DNA from: Bacteroidota bacterium
GTDB lineage: Bacteria > Bacteroidota > Bacteroidia > Chitinophagales > Chitinophagaceae
Assembly: GCA_029555415.1 (NCBI GenBank)
Contig: JAKPSI010000024.1
Coordinates: forward strand, 1 to 56,208
Direction: 5' to 3'
Length of the DNA: 56,208 nt
The notes under the pieces are model-generated. The model did not search any database. It saw only the letters and a list, made by a program, of their open reading frames with translations, and had not been told where the DNA came from. The position numbers and the translations under genes are program-made. This document shows positions 26,319 through 36,326 of the stretch, in pieces (within the stretch, counting starts at the first letter, position 1; each line of letters starts with the position of its first letter).

Positions 26319-27548
26319 TTACTTTCCCAACACGCGCTGGTAACAGGAAAGATAGGAACGCACACCGGTTTCAAGACTGTACATCTCCTCCACTGCTGAA
26401 CGGATATCCGCAGGCTTCTTATTCATCAGGCCGGGGATAGCATCAACCGCTTTCCGGTAATCCGCATCAGTGAAAGTATCCAGTACCACACCCGCATCCG
26501 CATCCTCAATGATCTGCTTCACATCGCCCACACCGGAATTAGAGATCACCGGAATGCCCATCACCAGTACTTCTCCCAACTTGGTCGGGGAACTGGATAA
26601 TTTTGAATATACAGGTTGTATGAAAGACACATTCACATCGGAAGCTTTCACGAACGGAGCGACTTCTTGCCGGCCCGCACTGACGATGTGCATGTCTGCA
26701 GGTTCAAGTCCATGTGCTGCCAAACGGTCCAACACCATGTTCGGATCTGAATGGGTGATGAACAGGAACCGCGCACCGGTATAACGTTGTTTGATATAGC
26801 TGAAAAGTTCCAGCATCTCATCCAGCATATACCAGGCACCTACGGAGCCCAAATAACTCAGGATGAATGCATCGGCTGGCAGGCCCAGTAATGCACGCCC
26901 CGCCTGCTTTTGATCCGGACCGGTCAGGGAGAATAATTTCGTATCCGCGCAACAGGGTATCACATTGATGGGCACCGAAGCATCATAAACCGTCCAGGAG
27001 CTGATCTCCTTCTTACCCGCCTGTGTCAGTGAAATGATCTGGTCCGCATGTTTGAGATATGCGGCTTCCTTTTTCTTATAGTATTGATAGACCTGACGGA
27101 AAATAAAACTGCTTTGGGGCCAGGATCCGCCATCCTTTTTTTCATCGGCCCAGAATCCGCGCATATCAAAGAAGAGCTTTGTGCCGAATTTCTTTTTCAG
27201 GGTCATGCCAACATCGGCACCGATATAACTCCGGCAATGGCTCATATCGAACCCGTATTTCCGGGTGAGGGCGATCGCCTTTCTTTTAATGCGAACCGCA
27301 TCATAGAATTTAGAAAGCAGCGGAGGCTTTGAAGTGAAGCTCATCGGCACCCACCTGATCCCGTTCTCATCACAGATCTTCTGTATGACAGGCGACAATT
27401 TTGCAAACCTGTCCTTCTTCTCAAAACTGAGGATCGTAAAGTCGTACCCGTAAGGGCGCAATCCGATCAGATAGGGCAATACCTGCGACTGACCCAATGG
27501 ATCCGTCATGCCATCATACGTGATGTACAGTACTTTTTTATTGACGCT
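26319..27548 (-). CDS. glycosyltransferase, GT-B type
   Basis: About 409 residues starting at the ATG at 27548 (MSVNKKVLYITYDGMTDPLGQSQ), an 11-base overlap with the end of asnB copy 2. The N terminus YDGMTDPLGQSQVLPYL is characteristic of a GT4-like group found in Bacteroidota capsule loci; the donor domain contains YLGSVGAWYMLDEML and SPTKLGEVLVMGIPVISN. Role: sugar transfer during repeat-unit assembly. Confidence 0.86.
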   Translation of the reverse strand, partial: SVNKKVLYITYDGMTDPLGQSQVLPYLIGLRPYGYDFTILSFEKKDRFAKLSPVIQKICDENGIRWVPMSFTSKPPLLSKFYDAVRIKRKAIALTRKYGFDMSHCRSYIGADVGMTLKKKFGTKLFFDMRGFWADEKKDGGSWPQSSFIFRQVYQYYKKKEAAYLKHADQIISLTQAGKKEISSWTVYDASVPINVIPCCADTKLFSLTGPDQKQAGRALLGLPADAFILSYLGSVGAWYMLDEMLELFSYIKQRYTGARFLFITHSDPNMVLDRLAAHGLEPADMHIVSAGRQEVAPFVKASDVNVSFIQPVYSKLSSSPTKLGEVLVMGIPVISNSGVGDVKQIIEDADAGVVLDTFTDADYRKAVDAIPGLMNKKPADIRSAVEEMYSLETGVRSYLSCYQRVLGK

Positions 27549-29400
27549 CATGTAAGAACCAGTGAACAACCACCAGGGCCCAGATGCGGTTGTATAAATA
27601 ATCGTGTTTACCTCCACGGTACAATTTCACCAAACGCTCTACTTCCTTATAATGTACGATGCCCGCCTGTTCGATCACATCCTTCGCGCAGTACGTATCG
27701 ATCAGCCAGCTCAATTCCGTTTTCAGCCATTTGACCAGCGGAATACTGAAGCCCCACTTGGGTCTTTCCAGCAATGCTTTCGGCACATGCTCATACAACA
27801 CTTCCTTGAGCAGATATTTCATGGTGCCATCTTTGCTGATCTTTAGGTCAGGTGAAAGATTGAGCGCGAACTCAACCAGACGATAGTCAAGCAGCGGCAC
27901 CCGTGTTTCAAGACTGTACTGCATACTGGCACGGTCCACCTTCACCAGCAGGTCATCTTTCAGATAATTCTCAATATCCCAGAAACTCATTTGTTCAACA
28001 GCGGAGAGTGCCCGTCCGGTATAAGTCCCGTTGAATGCATCAAATCCATTTGCGGGTGCCACCAAAAGACGGGAAAGATCCTTTTCAGAGAAGAGATGCT
28101 GGTCCTGACTAAAGACATGACTCTTGAAATGTCCGGCAGGAAAACTTTCGAACATCTTGCCCGCACGTTTATAACGGCTATTACCGAACTGAGCTGCTGC
28201 GCTGATCAGTGGGGAAGCTGCTTTAAAGAACGGGTGCTGCAGCCTTTGTGTCCACAAATAACTGCCGTAACCCCAGAACAGTTCATCGCCACCATCACCA
28301 CTTAGCGTAACAGTTACATGCTGTCGTGCCAGTTTACTCACCAGCATCGTAGGGAAAGCTGAAGAATCACTGAATGGTTCATCATACACCTGGATGAAAC
28401 CCGGCACCATATCCAGGATCTCCTTCTGAGTGATCGGCAGTTCATGGTGATTGGTCTGCAGGTGTTGCGCCACTTTTGCGGCGAAAGGCGCTTCATTGAT
28501 CTTGCCATCAGTTACGGCAATACTATAGGTATTGATCTTCTGAGAAGAAACTTTGGTCGCAATGGCGGTTACGATGCTGCTGTCCGTTCCACCACTGAGA
28601 AATGTACCGATGGGTACATCACTGAGCAGTTGACCGGCAACGGAATCAAAGAGCAGGCCGCTCAGTATTTTCTTCGCTTCTGCTTCATCCTTCAGCACCT
28701 CTTTCTGAATATGATCCTGAATTCTCCAGAATGCACTTTCTGTATAGTGAAGGCTGCCGTCCGCATCATAACTGATCTCCGCCAAGGACCCCGCACCTAA
28801 TTTCCGTACGGGTTCGTAAACAGAGAGCGGATGCGGGATATATCCCAGATGGAGAAAAGCGGTGATCGCATCTCTGCGCAGGGGCATGCCCTTCTTCAAA
28901 GCGGTGATCCCTTTCAGTTCAGAAGCGAAAAGTATTTCTTTACCGGAGAGATAATAATAAATGGGTTTAATGCCCACATGATCCCGGGCGAGTGTCAGTT
29001 TATTCTCCTGCTTGTCCCAGATCGCAATGGCGAACATCCCGTTGAGCCAGGAGAAGCATTCTTTACCATAACGCGCGAAGCATTCCAGGATCACCTCACC
29101 ATCACCGCTCGAACGCCAGTTCACACCGGTGCATTTCGTTTGCCGCAGTTGCAGAAAATTATAGATCTCACCATTGAAGATCATGGTGTACCGGCCGCAA
29201 TGGCTGACCATGGGCTGAGCGGACGCCTCACTGAGATCGATGATGGATAAACGACGATGCCCCAGTCCGACATGCCCTTTACCGGCAGGTTCAAAGAAAT
29301 AACCTGACCCGTCAGGGCCGCGATGGCGCATCCTGTCGGTCATGACCAGCAGGTCATCACGTTGTAAAGAAGCAGATATAAATCCGGCAATGCCGCACAT
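27538..29400 (-). CDS. asnB: AsnB-like glutamine-dependent amidotransferase (copy 2)
   Basis: 620 residues. Intact N-terminal Cys2 (MCGIAGF), glutaminase domain with RHRGPDGSGYF, and ATP-PPase domain with SGGTDSS and GDGGDELFWGYG. It is diverged from copy 1 (20710-22551) rather than a recent duplicate, so two different amidation targets are plausible. It lies between a GT2 gene (13 bases upstream) and a GT-B gene (11-base overlap), well inside the polysaccharide operon. Ordinary asparagine synthesis remains possible. Confidence 0.88.
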   Translation of the reverse strand: MCGIAGFISASLQRDDLLVMTDRMRHRGPDGSGYFFEPAGKGHVGLGHRRLSIIDLSEASAQPMVSHCGRYTMIFNGEIYNFLQLRQTKCTGVNWRSSGDGEVILECFARYGKECFSWLNGMFAIAIWDKQENKLTLARDHVGIKPIYYYLSGKEILFASELKGITALKKGMPLRRDAITAFLHLGYIPHPLSVYEPVRKLGAGSLAEISYDADGSLHYTESAFWRIQDHIQKEVLKDEAEAKKILSGLLFDSVAGQLLSDVPIGTFLSGGTDSSIVTAIATKVSSQKINTYSIAVTDGKINEAPFAAKVAQHLQTNHHELPITQKEILDMVPGFIQVYDEPFSDSSAFPTMLVSKLARQHVTVTLSGDGGDELFWGYGSYLWTQRLQHPFFKAASPLISAAAQFGNSRYKRAGKMFESFPAGHFKSHVFSQDQHLFSEKDLSRLLVAPANGFDAFNGTYTGRALSAVEQMSFWDIENYLKDDLLVKVDRASMQYSLETRVPLLDYRLVEFALNLSPDLKISKDGTMKYLLKEVLYEHVPKALLERPKWGFSIPLVKWLKTELSWLIDTYCAKDVIEQAGIVHYKEVERLVKLYRGGKHDYLYNRIWALVVVHWFLHERQ

Positions 29401-29413
29401 AATTTGAGTATTT

Positions 29414-30364
29414 TCAGTCGCGCTGCTTATTCAGCAGGGCTTTGATCCAACCTGAATAAGTGGCGGAATCAATGACGAGTGTAAGAAACAGAACGGTCAG
29501 TACAACAAATGGGTTGAACAGGACCGCAAGTCCGAATGTATGCCGGTGTATCCAGCATCGTTTGGCAACACGTGCCAGTAACCAGGCTGGAATGAGCAGC
29601 CATCCCCATGGACTATAAGAAGCAGCGAGTAATGTAATAATGAAAATCCCTGTGTATTGGCGGGCGATACCGTAATGCCAGTATCGCTGTCTGCCTGCCC
29701 ATACATTATATTTTGAATAGAGGTCGAATCGTTTCCAGGTGGAGATCACACTTTGACGAAGTGTCCATTCCACCATTGCTTCCGGCGTATCCTGTACGGA
29801 TCCGCCTTGCTGCTCCGCTTTTTCCATGAATACCAGATCTTCTGTAGCGCGCCAGTTGGGGAAGCCACCTGCTTTTTCCCAGTTGGCTTTTCGCATCAGG
29901 CAGGAAGCGATGAACTTTCCGCGGATCTTACCGGGAAAAGCCGGTGCCACATAAGTGATCGTTGCACATTTTTCGAAAAAACTATTGACACGCGGGCGGT
30001 AATTACCATATACGATGGCTACGGATGCATCCTTCAGTGCGGCGTTCAGTAAATTTTCCAGCCAGTGAGGATCGAGCGTGATGCCTGCATCGGTGAAGGC
30101 GATCCAGTTCCCGGTTGCGATCGCAGCACCCTTATTTCGTGCGGTACCGGGCATGGCGCGACCCGCTTCCAGGATCACGAAGCGAACATCTCCGGCGGTC
30201 TTATGATGGAGTAAGGTAACGGTATCGTCGGTAGAGCCTGCATCCACAAAAATGATCTCATCAGGCTGACGGGTCTGTGCGCGGATCGTTTCCAGCAAAG
30301 GCACGATCGTATCTGACTCATTAAAGACAGGAATGACCAAACTGATATGTACCGGTTCCGGCAT
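29414..30364 (-). CDS. family 2 glycosyltransferase with C-terminal membrane segments
   Basis: 316 residues. GT-A nucleotide-binding start ISLVIPVFNESDTI, FVDAGSTDDT, and the donor-site segment AFTDAGITLDPHW where Asp coordinates the metal; RATEDLVFMEKAEQQG carries the likely catalytic ED. Two or three hydrophobic helices after residue 235 anchor it in the inner membrane. It is 18 bases after the next GT2 gene in the operon. Confidence 0.88.
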   Translation of the reverse strand: MPEPVHISLVIPVFNESDTIVPLLETIRAQTRQPDEIIFVDAGSTDDTVTLLHHKTAGDVRFVILEAGRAMPGTARNKGAAIATGNWIAFTDAGITLDPHWLENLLNAALKDASVAIVYGNYRPRVNSFFEKCATITYVAPAFPGKIRGKFIASCLMRKANWEKAGGFPNWRATEDLVFMEKAEQQGGSVQDTPEAMVEWTLRQSVISTWKRFDLYSKYNVWAGRQRYWHYGIARQYTGIFIITLLAASYSPWGWLLIPAWLLARVAKRCWIHRHTFGLAVLFNPFVVLTVLFLTLVIDSATYSGWIKALLNKQRD

Positions 30365-30382
30365 GCTTGCTGCGCTATTGAT

Positions 30383-31321
30383 TTATTTTTTCCCGGCCAG
30401 TTTACGCAGTCCCTGATACAATCCTGAATTGCCGAAACGGAGATACAGGTAGGTCCTGATACTTTTCAGGGAAAATATACCGGAAGGATTGACGCTGAAC
30501 GCACGTTTTGCCATTGTACCTGCGGTCTTGAAATCTCCGCCTTTATAATAGTATCCGCCTGTCATGAACCACATGTTCATCATGGCTTTGTTCTTTGCAG
30601 CCAGAACTTCAGCAGGCAGGTCGGTACGCTGATAGAATTTATTGTACATGTATTCCAGTTCCGGGGCGGCTTTGATGGCTTGTGCCACGGTCTTGGATTC
30701 CGCGTGCAGCCGGTAAGTGGAGATCACATCTTCAATATGATCGATCCTGAAATACAAACCGGTACGCATCCACAGGTCCCAGTCCATGAAGTAATAGAAT
30801 TTCGGATCCAGCTCTCCTACTTTTTCGATCACCTCACGGCGGATGAAAGTGGAAGGCTGAGATAAGGTATTATTACAATTGACCAGGAAGCGCATGTAAT
30901 CGAAAGGTGGCTGTTTCGGGGAAGAATAGAGTGGTGTGCCGTCCGCTTCCGTTAACAGTGTATCACCGAAGACAACGCCTGTTTCAGGATGATCCTGCAG
31001 ATATTTCACTGCTTTGGATACGCAACCAGGCAGGAAAGTATCATCAGAGTTCAGCCAGGTGATGATGCGGCCCTGGGTCATGCGCCAGCCTTTGTTGATC
31101 GTCGGGGTCTGCCCCATGTTCTTTTGTGTTTCCCATTGGATGCGGCCAGTATACTCTTTCAGCAACTCTTCCGTGTTATCGGTAGAACCGTCATTAAGTA
31201 CGATATACTCGATATGCGGATAATCCTGGGCCAGTACGCTTTCGATGGTTTCTCTTAAGAAATGGCCCTGATTGTAAGCAGGTGTGATCACCGTTACAAC
31301 CGGCAGTTCGTTGGTGTTCAT
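30383..31321 (-). CDS. family 2 glycosyltransferase
   Basis: 312 residues. GT-A fold: VTVITPAYNQGHFLRETIES, EYIVLNDGSTDNTEE and the DxD-like WLNSDDTFLPG. No membrane segments, so cytoplasmic or peripheral. The WDLWMRTGLYF segment provides the probable acceptor-side base. It follows the epimerase gene after 20 bases. Confidence 0.9.
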   Translation of the reverse strand: MNTNELPVVTVITPAYNQGHFLRETIESVLAQDYPHIEYIVLNDGSTDNTEELLKEYTGRIQWETQKNMGQTPTINKGWRMTQGRIITWLNSDDTFLPGCVSKAVKYLQDHPETGVVFGDTLLTEADGTPLYSSPKQPPFDYMRFLVNCNNTLSQPSTFIRREVIEKVGELDPKFYYFMDWDLWMRTGLYFRIDHIEDVISTYRLHAESKTVAQAIKAAPELEYMYNKFYQRTDLPAEVLAAKNKAMMNMWFMTGGYYYKGGDFKTAGTMAKRAFSVNPSGIFSLKSIRTYLYLRFGNSGLYQGLRKLAGKK

Positions 31322-31341
31322 TGTATGAGGACTTATTTTAT

Positions 31342-32400
31342 TTATTTAGTGAGTGCGGCTTTGATCATCTCGGTGATCGTCTTGCGCATGTCATATTCAT
31401 ATTTCCAGGTGGGGTAATGCTGCTGGAATTTGCGTACATCGCTGATGTACCAGATATGGTCACCACTGCGGTTCTGATCGGTAACGGTATAGTCCAGTTT
31501 CTCGCCGCTGATCTCTTCGATCATGCTGATCGCTTCCAGCATGGAGATATTAGCGAAGCGGGATCCGCCCATGTTATAAACTTCACCGGGGCGGGGGGCT
31601 TTATAGAATTCCCAGAACGCGTTGATGAGGTCCTTGCTATGGATATTATCCCGGACCTGTTTGCCTTTATAGCCGAAGATGTTATAATGTTTGTGGTTGA
31701 CGGTGCAGAGGATGAGATAAGCCAGGAATCCGTGCAATTCTGCTCCACTGTGTGCAGGGCCCGTGAGGCAACCGCCGCGGAAGATACCGGTCTTCATACC
31801 GAAGTAACGGCCATATTCCTGCACCATGATATCGGCAGCGGCTTTACTGGCACCGAAGATGCTGTGTTTGGACTGGTCGATGCTCATGGTTTCATCGATA
31901 CCATGCTCCGCGAAGGGATGTTTCGGATCCACTTCCCAGCGAGTCGGCGTTTCGATCAGGGGAAGGAAGTTGGGCGTATCGCCATACACTTTATTGGTGC
32001 TGGTAAAGATGAATACGGCATCCGGACAATGGTGCCGTGTGGCTTCCAGGATATTCAGGGTGCCGGTAGCATTGACGCCGAAATCGGTGAAGGGTTCACG
32101 GGCGGCCCAGTCGTGTGAAGGCTGTGCAGCGGTATGGATCACTGCGGCGACCGAAGTATTGTATTCCGCGAAGATCTTTTCGATGGCAGCATAATCCCTG
32201 ATATCCGCAGCATAGTGCTTATACCCTTCATTTTCTTTTTCCAGTTTTTCCTGATTCCATTTGGTACTGGCTCCTTCTCCGAAAAAGTAGGCGCGCATAT
32301 TATTATCGATCCCAATAACGCGAAAACCCTGGGCATGAAAAAAACGGCTGGCTTCTGAGCCGATCAGTCCGGCCGAGCCGGTGATGATGACGGTTTGCAT
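31342..32400 (-). CDS. NAD-dependent epimerase/dehydratase, CDP-tyvelose-epimerase-like SDR
   Basis: 352 residues, extended SDR with NAD motif [10 protein letters not shown] and [10 protein letters not shown], which resembles the SSTNKVYGD of RfbE tyvelose epimerases. However the YxxxK position reads F-G-A-S-K ([11 protein letters not shown]), so the usual catalytic Tyr appears to be Phe. The [20 protein letters not shown] segment is long and distinctive. Related proteins occur in many polysaccharide clusters; substrate is unproven. The C-terminal half keeps the KQVRDNIH sugar-nucleotide contact segment. Confidence 0.78.
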   Translation of the reverse strand: MQTVIITGSAGLIGSEASRFFHAQGFRVIGIDNNMRAYFFGEGASTKWNQEKLEKENEGYKHYAADIRDYAAIEKIFAEYNTSVAAVIHTAAQPSHDWAAREPFTDFGVNATGTLNILEATRHHCPDAVFIFTSTNKVYGDTPNFLPLIETPTRWEVDPKHPFAEHGIDETMSIDQSKHSIFGASKAAADIMVQEYGRYFGMKTGIFRGGCLTGPAHSGAELHGFLAYLILCTVNHKHYNIFGYKGKQVRDNIHSKDLINAFWEFYKAPRPGEVYNMGGSRFANISMLEAISMIEEISGEKLDYTVTDQNRSGDHIWYISDVRKFQQHYPTWKYEYDMRKTITEMIKAALTK

Positions 32401-32421
32401 TTTTAATGATTTATTTTCTTA

Positions 32422-33567
32422 TTAGACGGCTCTTTTGGGGAACCACTTATCCCTTAAACGCAGCATAGGCATTTCGAATATCCTGGAAACACCAATACCT
32501 AGAAGGATACTTAAAATATAATATATAATGAAACTCTCCAGAACATTTGCATATGTGTATTTCCCGGCCATATATTGTTCATATGGATAATTTTCCCCGA
32601 CGAGAAACCTGACGATGTAGGTATGAAAAAGATAGATGCTGTAAGAATAGAAACCGATCCGGGCGACACCATCATAAAAAGGTCTTGAAACGATCTTTTT
32701 GATTTTTGAACCGATATTCGCTTCAAACAGAAACGCCATCAAAAGGAAACTAAAGGCCATATAAATGAGCGTAAATCCGATGGTCTTAACAAACGAGAAT
32801 TTCAAAACATTGATAAAGGGAGTGAATGAGATCAGTGGGAGAATGAGCAAAAGCAGATATCGCCTGTATCGAAGATAGAATTCATGTATCTCCTTGTATT
32901 GAAAATGATAATAGTAAGAAACAAACACCCCTGCAAACAGTGAATCCAGTCTTAAATGGGCAGCAGAGTAATTGATGGGGCTATTGGGTAGCACAATATT
33001 CTGAACGATCCGCATTATCAAACACGCAACAAAAACAAAAAGGCTTATTTTCCTGAATTTCGCGGTATTCTGGAGTTCATTCCTGCTGGCAAGACGATAA
33101 ATCAGTGCTGCTAAAGAAAAATAGAATATCTCCTCAACTGATAAAGACCAGTGATGGCCCCAGTAACCAAAGAAATAACTCTGCAGAAACAGTGCTTCAA
33201 AGATGAAGCCTGTTGCAATGCCGTGGTGATTAAGGAAAAGCTTCTTTGAGCCGATGAAGAAATAACTGTCAGGAAAAAACAACAAAAGCACAGCCGTAAA
33301 GATGATCGAAAAGTAAAACAATGGATAGATCTTGAAGCCCCTCCGGATCAGGAACAGCTTCGGTCGTACATTCCCATACTTCTTATACTCTGTGAAAAGC
33401 AATCCTGAAACCAGAAATCCGCTGAGAACAAAGAAAAGGTCAACCCCGATCCATCCCATCTCATTTATTGGCTGCCATATATAATGATGACTGAATAGTA
33501 CCAATAGCACCGCCACACCCCTTAAAAAATCGATCTCCGAAGATCTTTTATTCAACTCCATGCTCAA
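32422..33567 (-). CDS. acyltransferase 3 family membrane protein (glycan O-acyltransferase), copy 1
   Basis: 381 residues with about ten membrane helices. N-terminal EIDFLRGVAVLLVLFSHH contains the R-x10-H-type active-site pair of the acyltransferase-3 (OafA/NodX) family; GVDLFFVLSGFLVSGLLF is the second hallmark. It would transfer acetyl or another acyl group to a sugar across the membrane. The first Met could be that at 33567 or two codons later. One base separates its start from the preceding hexapeptide transferase gene's stop. Confidence 0.9.
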   Translation of the reverse strand: MSMELNKRSSEIDFLRGVAVLLVLFSHHYIWQPINEMGWIGVDLFFVLSGFLVSGLLFTEYKKYGNVRPKLFLIRRGFKIYPLFYFSIIFTAVLLLFFPDSYFFIGSKKLFLNHHGIATGFIFEALFLQSYFFGYWGHHWSLSVEEIFYFSLAALIYRLASRNELQNTAKFRKISLFVFVACLIMRIVQNIVLPNSPINYSAAHLRLDSLFAGVFVSYYYHFQYKEIHEFYLRYRRYLLLLILPLISFTPFINVLKFSFVKTIGFTLIYMAFSFLLMAFLFEANIGSKIKKIVSRPFYDGVARIGFYSYSIYLFHTYIVRFLVGENYPYEQYMAGKYTYANVLESFIIYYILSILLGIGVSRIFEMPMLRLRDKWFPKRAV

Positions 33568-33568
33568 G

Positions 33569-34180
33569 TCAGTCCTGTGATAATTTTCTTATAACTGTGC
33601 AGGGATTTCCAGCACAAATAGTATTGGCAGGCAAGCTTTTGGTCACAACGCTCCCGCCGCCAACCACTGTATTTTCTCCTATTGTAACCCCTTTGAAAAT
33701 AAGGCATGAAGCTCCGATCCAAACATTATCGCAAATGATGACCTCTTTTTTTTTCGTTAAATCCATATTGTCCCTGTTCTGAGGGTCCAACGCATGCCAG
33801 TCAAAATCAGAGATCACTGAATTCGCACCTACCAGTACGTTTTTCCCGATCTGGATCTTCTCGGCCGCACCAATACTCACCCCGCTGAATGCGCAATTAT
33901 CTCCAATAATGATCTTTGTTTGAGGTGTATGTGCTGAAATGATACAAGGATGTGTAACGCCGATCAGATTGGAACTGAAATCAGACCGGAAGATGCAATG
34001 ATCGCCGATCACGATCTGAGCCCCGGGCTGTCTGAAAAAGATCGTTCTGTTCCAGAACCTACAATGTTTACCCATTGTTATGCCATATAGCCGGCAATAC
34101 AGATACATAAAGGCAGAAGAAAAGAATGACCTTAGTCTTAGCCTGTATGTACGGAGCTTATTGAATATTTTGACGATCAT
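33569..34180 (-). CDS. hexapeptide-repeat acyltransferase (WcaF/LbH type)
   Basis: 203 residues, left-handed beta-helix. Isoleucine-rich hexapeptide repeats run from residue ~70 to 190 (IVIGDHCIF, IIIGDNCAF, IQIGKNVLVGANSVI, VIICDNVWIGASCLI), and the C-terminal GGGSVVTKSLPANTICAGNPC is typical of sugar O-acetyltransferases. A basic N terminus may bind the membrane. It lies 6 bases after the GT4 gene. Confidence 0.87.
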   Translation of the reverse strand: MIVKIFNKLRTYRLRLRSFFSSAFMYLYCRLYGITMGKHCRFWNRTIFFRQPGAQIVIGDHCIFRSDFSSNLIGVTHPCIISAHTPQTKIIIGDNCAFSGVSIGAAEKIQIGKNVLVGANSVISDFDWHALDPQNRDNMDLTKKKEVIICDNVWIGASCLIFKGVTIGENTVVGGGSVVTKSLPANTICAGNPCTVIRKLSQD

Positions 34181-34186
34181 TTGATC

Positions 34187-35377
34187 CTATTTTCCAGTTA
34201 AGCGGAATTTGATCCTTCTCAGCCAGTCGGGATATTTTGATACACAGGTAGGAAGCAAGGGGAAATTCCTGTCGGTCGTCCGGCCCAGCTTTTTTGCATC
34301 TTTAATAATCCCCGAGAAAAGATCCATATAGCTGCTGATCATCCGCTCATGACTGAATGCACTTCCCATTTCCCAGGCTTTGTTTCTCAGAGCGGATAAT
34401 AATTCCTTGTTCTTACCCAGTTCCTTTACTTTGTTGACGAATCCTTCTGTATCACCGACTTCAAGTAAATAGCCATTCTCACCCTGCTGAACCAGATAAC
34501 GGTTACCGCTTCTGATATCTGTAACAAGGGGGCAGCAACCATTTGCCATCGCTTCGATCAATGAGATACAAAAGCCCTCATAAGCTGAAGTCAGGAGGAA
34601 AATCTCTGAACCGCGGAACAGGCCAATGACTTCTTCATTGGATAACCAGCCTTTCAATACAACGGAGCCTTTCTCAATTTCCACCTTCAGCTCTTCCCTG
34701 ACCAGTGGCATTTCTTCACCATCACCAACGATGATCAGTCTGAAGCCGGCATTTTCTTCCGTAAGGCGTCTGGTGATCTTTATGACATCAGAGATCCTCT
34801 TTTGCTCCTCAACCACTCTGCCTGCAAAAATCAAATTGATGGACGCGCTATCGATCTGTTTTGGCGGTTCTTGTGCGGCAACAACACCATATGGTATCCA
34901 TTTGATCCGGTCTTTGGCGATCCCGCATTTTGAATGGAATAACTCACAAATTTCCGGGCTCACGCCCACCACACCCGTCAGGAAGCGTTGATAGTGTCTG
35001 ACTGGTATATAAAAAGTCTCTGCATCATTGTGCGCGATCGCCATTGTTGCAATGGCGCTATTCAATAATGGCAAAGTGACCCAGCCTATATCCGCTGAGC
35101 CTGAGATCAGATAAACATCCGGTGCAAGTGCATTCACCCATGCGGCGAACCGCGGTGCGGTATCGATCACGAGGCCATCCCTGCCCCAAGGGGCTTTATG
35201 AAGAATGACTCGGGTACGTTCAAGCAATACAGCCACCCTTGGGTTGGGCGTTGCTTTGACGGCCAGATGCACTTCGACACCTTGTTCCATCAGCCCCTCT
35301 ATGAATCGGGGCAGATACAGATGCCCTCCCCCTATCAGAGATTCATGAATAGTGGTATCAACGATCAGTAATTTCAT
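34187..35377 (-). CDS. family 4 glycosyltransferase
   Basis: 396 residues, GT-B fold. C-terminal donor domain shows LIFAGRVVEEQKRISD and the GT4 EGFCISLIEAMANGCCPLVT segment, with E-x7-E spacing. The N-terminal domain begins LLIVDTTIHESLIGGGHLYL, a Gly-rich loop typical for the acceptor domain. A role in repeat-unit assembly is inferred from context. Confidence 0.9.
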   Translation of the reverse strand: MKLLIVDTTIHESLIGGGHLYLPRFIEGLMEQGVEVHLAVKATPNPRVAVLLERTRVILHKAPWGRDGLVIDTAPRFAAWVNALAPDVYLISGSADIGWVTLPLLNSAIATMAIAHNDAETFYIPVRHYQRFLTGVVGVSPEICELFHSKCGIAKDRIKWIPYGVVAAQEPPKQIDSASINLIFAGRVVEEQKRISDVIKITRRLTEENAGFRLIIVGDGEEMPLVREELKVEIEKGSVVLKGWLSNEEVIGLFRGSEIFLLTSAYEGFCISLIEAMANGCCPLVTDIRSGNRYLVQQGENGYLLEVGDTEGFVNKVKELGKNKELLSALRNKAWEMGSAFSHERMISSYMDLFSGIIKDAKKLGRTTDRNFPLLPTCVSKYPDWLRRIKFRLTGK

Positions 35378-35398
35378 CTAAACATTACGGGATATCCT

Positions 35399-36310
35399 TC
35401 ATTTCCTGATCCCGGATCCTCGCAGCAACTTATGTAAAAAAAGATCCGCCTTGAAAAAGTATTTAGCGATCAGGATCCCCAGTGGATTCCCGAGATATAT
35501 CTTGTCCGTTAGTTCTTTGAGGTCAGGATAACGGTCGAATTGGTGGAGCATTTTCACAAGAAGATCCTGGCCAACCCTGACCTTTCCGTTAGGGTCTATT
35601 TTATAGTTCTTTTCGTAGGAAAGCGTCAGGATCACACCTCCATCATTATATAAAAATGATAGTTCCGGTATTTGGTTTGTATAGATCAGGTAATTATGGA
35701 TCGCCTGATCGATCGCTTTTTTCCCGTCGCTGAGTTTTTCGATCTCAGCTAGCATGCGCTCAAGATAATCCTTCATGGCAGCCTCTTTTCCCCAGGTCGA
35801 ACCGGCACATGAAATGCGGTTATCACCGATACGGTCAAGAACTTCTTTTCCATAAATGAATTCCATCCAGGGGCCGTTATAAGCACATTCCCTGATATGT
35901 CTTGGGCCTTCAATTGCACAGTAGAGTGCGTTGCCCATTTCAAAACTGAAAGGATCGTCCTGAAAGTAAACATCACGAATGTCTGCCAACAAAATCTTAT
36001 CGTACACTCCGGCATTCCTTATCAGGAAATCATAATAGAGATAATGCCTGTAGTTGAAATAATTAATGGGCGTTTTGAACTGATAACGTTGCCCTGCCAG
36101 ATTGCCTTCCGGCAATGCCGACACGCCATTAAAGAAAACGAGTTGGATCCCGTACTTCCGGAGTAACCGGATACAATGCGGACTCAGTGAAGGCCCCGCA
36201 AACAACACAATATCCCCGTCAAACGTGGTTTTCTTTATTGAATAAACGAATTTCTGCAGTTGATGAAACCCGTAATTATCAATGACACCGAGAATGAGAT
36301 TCTTTTTCAT
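35399..36310 (-). CDS. putative glycosyltransferase of unassigned family (GT-A-like)
   Basis: About 303 residues from the ATG at 36310 (MKKNLILGVIDNYGFHQLQ); the longer frame to 36376 overlaps the GT61 gene. Features: alternating hydrophobic strands in the first 70 residues and a DxRD segment, LLADIRDVYFQDDPF, around residue 130, like the metal site of GT-A enzymes that act in eukaryotic-type or capsule glycan synthesis. IDQAIHNYLIY further on is another feature of such enzymes. I do not recognise a numbered family with certainty. It sits among glycosyltransferases, 16 bases after the GT61 gene ends. Confidence 0.72.
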   Translation of the reverse strand: MKKNLILGVIDNYGFHQLQKFVYSIKKTTFDGDIVLFAGPSLSPHCIRLLRKYGIQLVFFNGVSALPEGNLAGQRYQFKTPINYFNYRHYLYYDFLIRNAGVYDKILLADIRDVYFQDDPFSFEMGNALYCAIEGPRHIRECAYNGPWMEFIYGKEVLDRIGDNRISCAGSTWGKEAAMKDYLERMLAEIEKLSDGKKAIDQAIHNYLIYTNQIPELSFLYNDGGVILTLSYEKNYKIDPNGKVRVGQDLLVKMLHQFDRYPDLKELTDKIYLGNPLGILIAKYFFKADLFLHKLLRGSGIRK

Positions 36311-36326
36311 ACTTCCAGCTATGTCC

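Noticed and set aside
31321-32118. 265-codon plus-strand frame opposite the SDR gene
   Set aside because: Antisense shadow; the minus-strand protein has clear SDR motifs throughout.
31342-32400. Naming the SDR rfbE (CDP-tyvelose epimerase)
   Set aside because: Phe replaces the motif Tyr and no CDP-sugar genes are nearby; only likeness is claimed.
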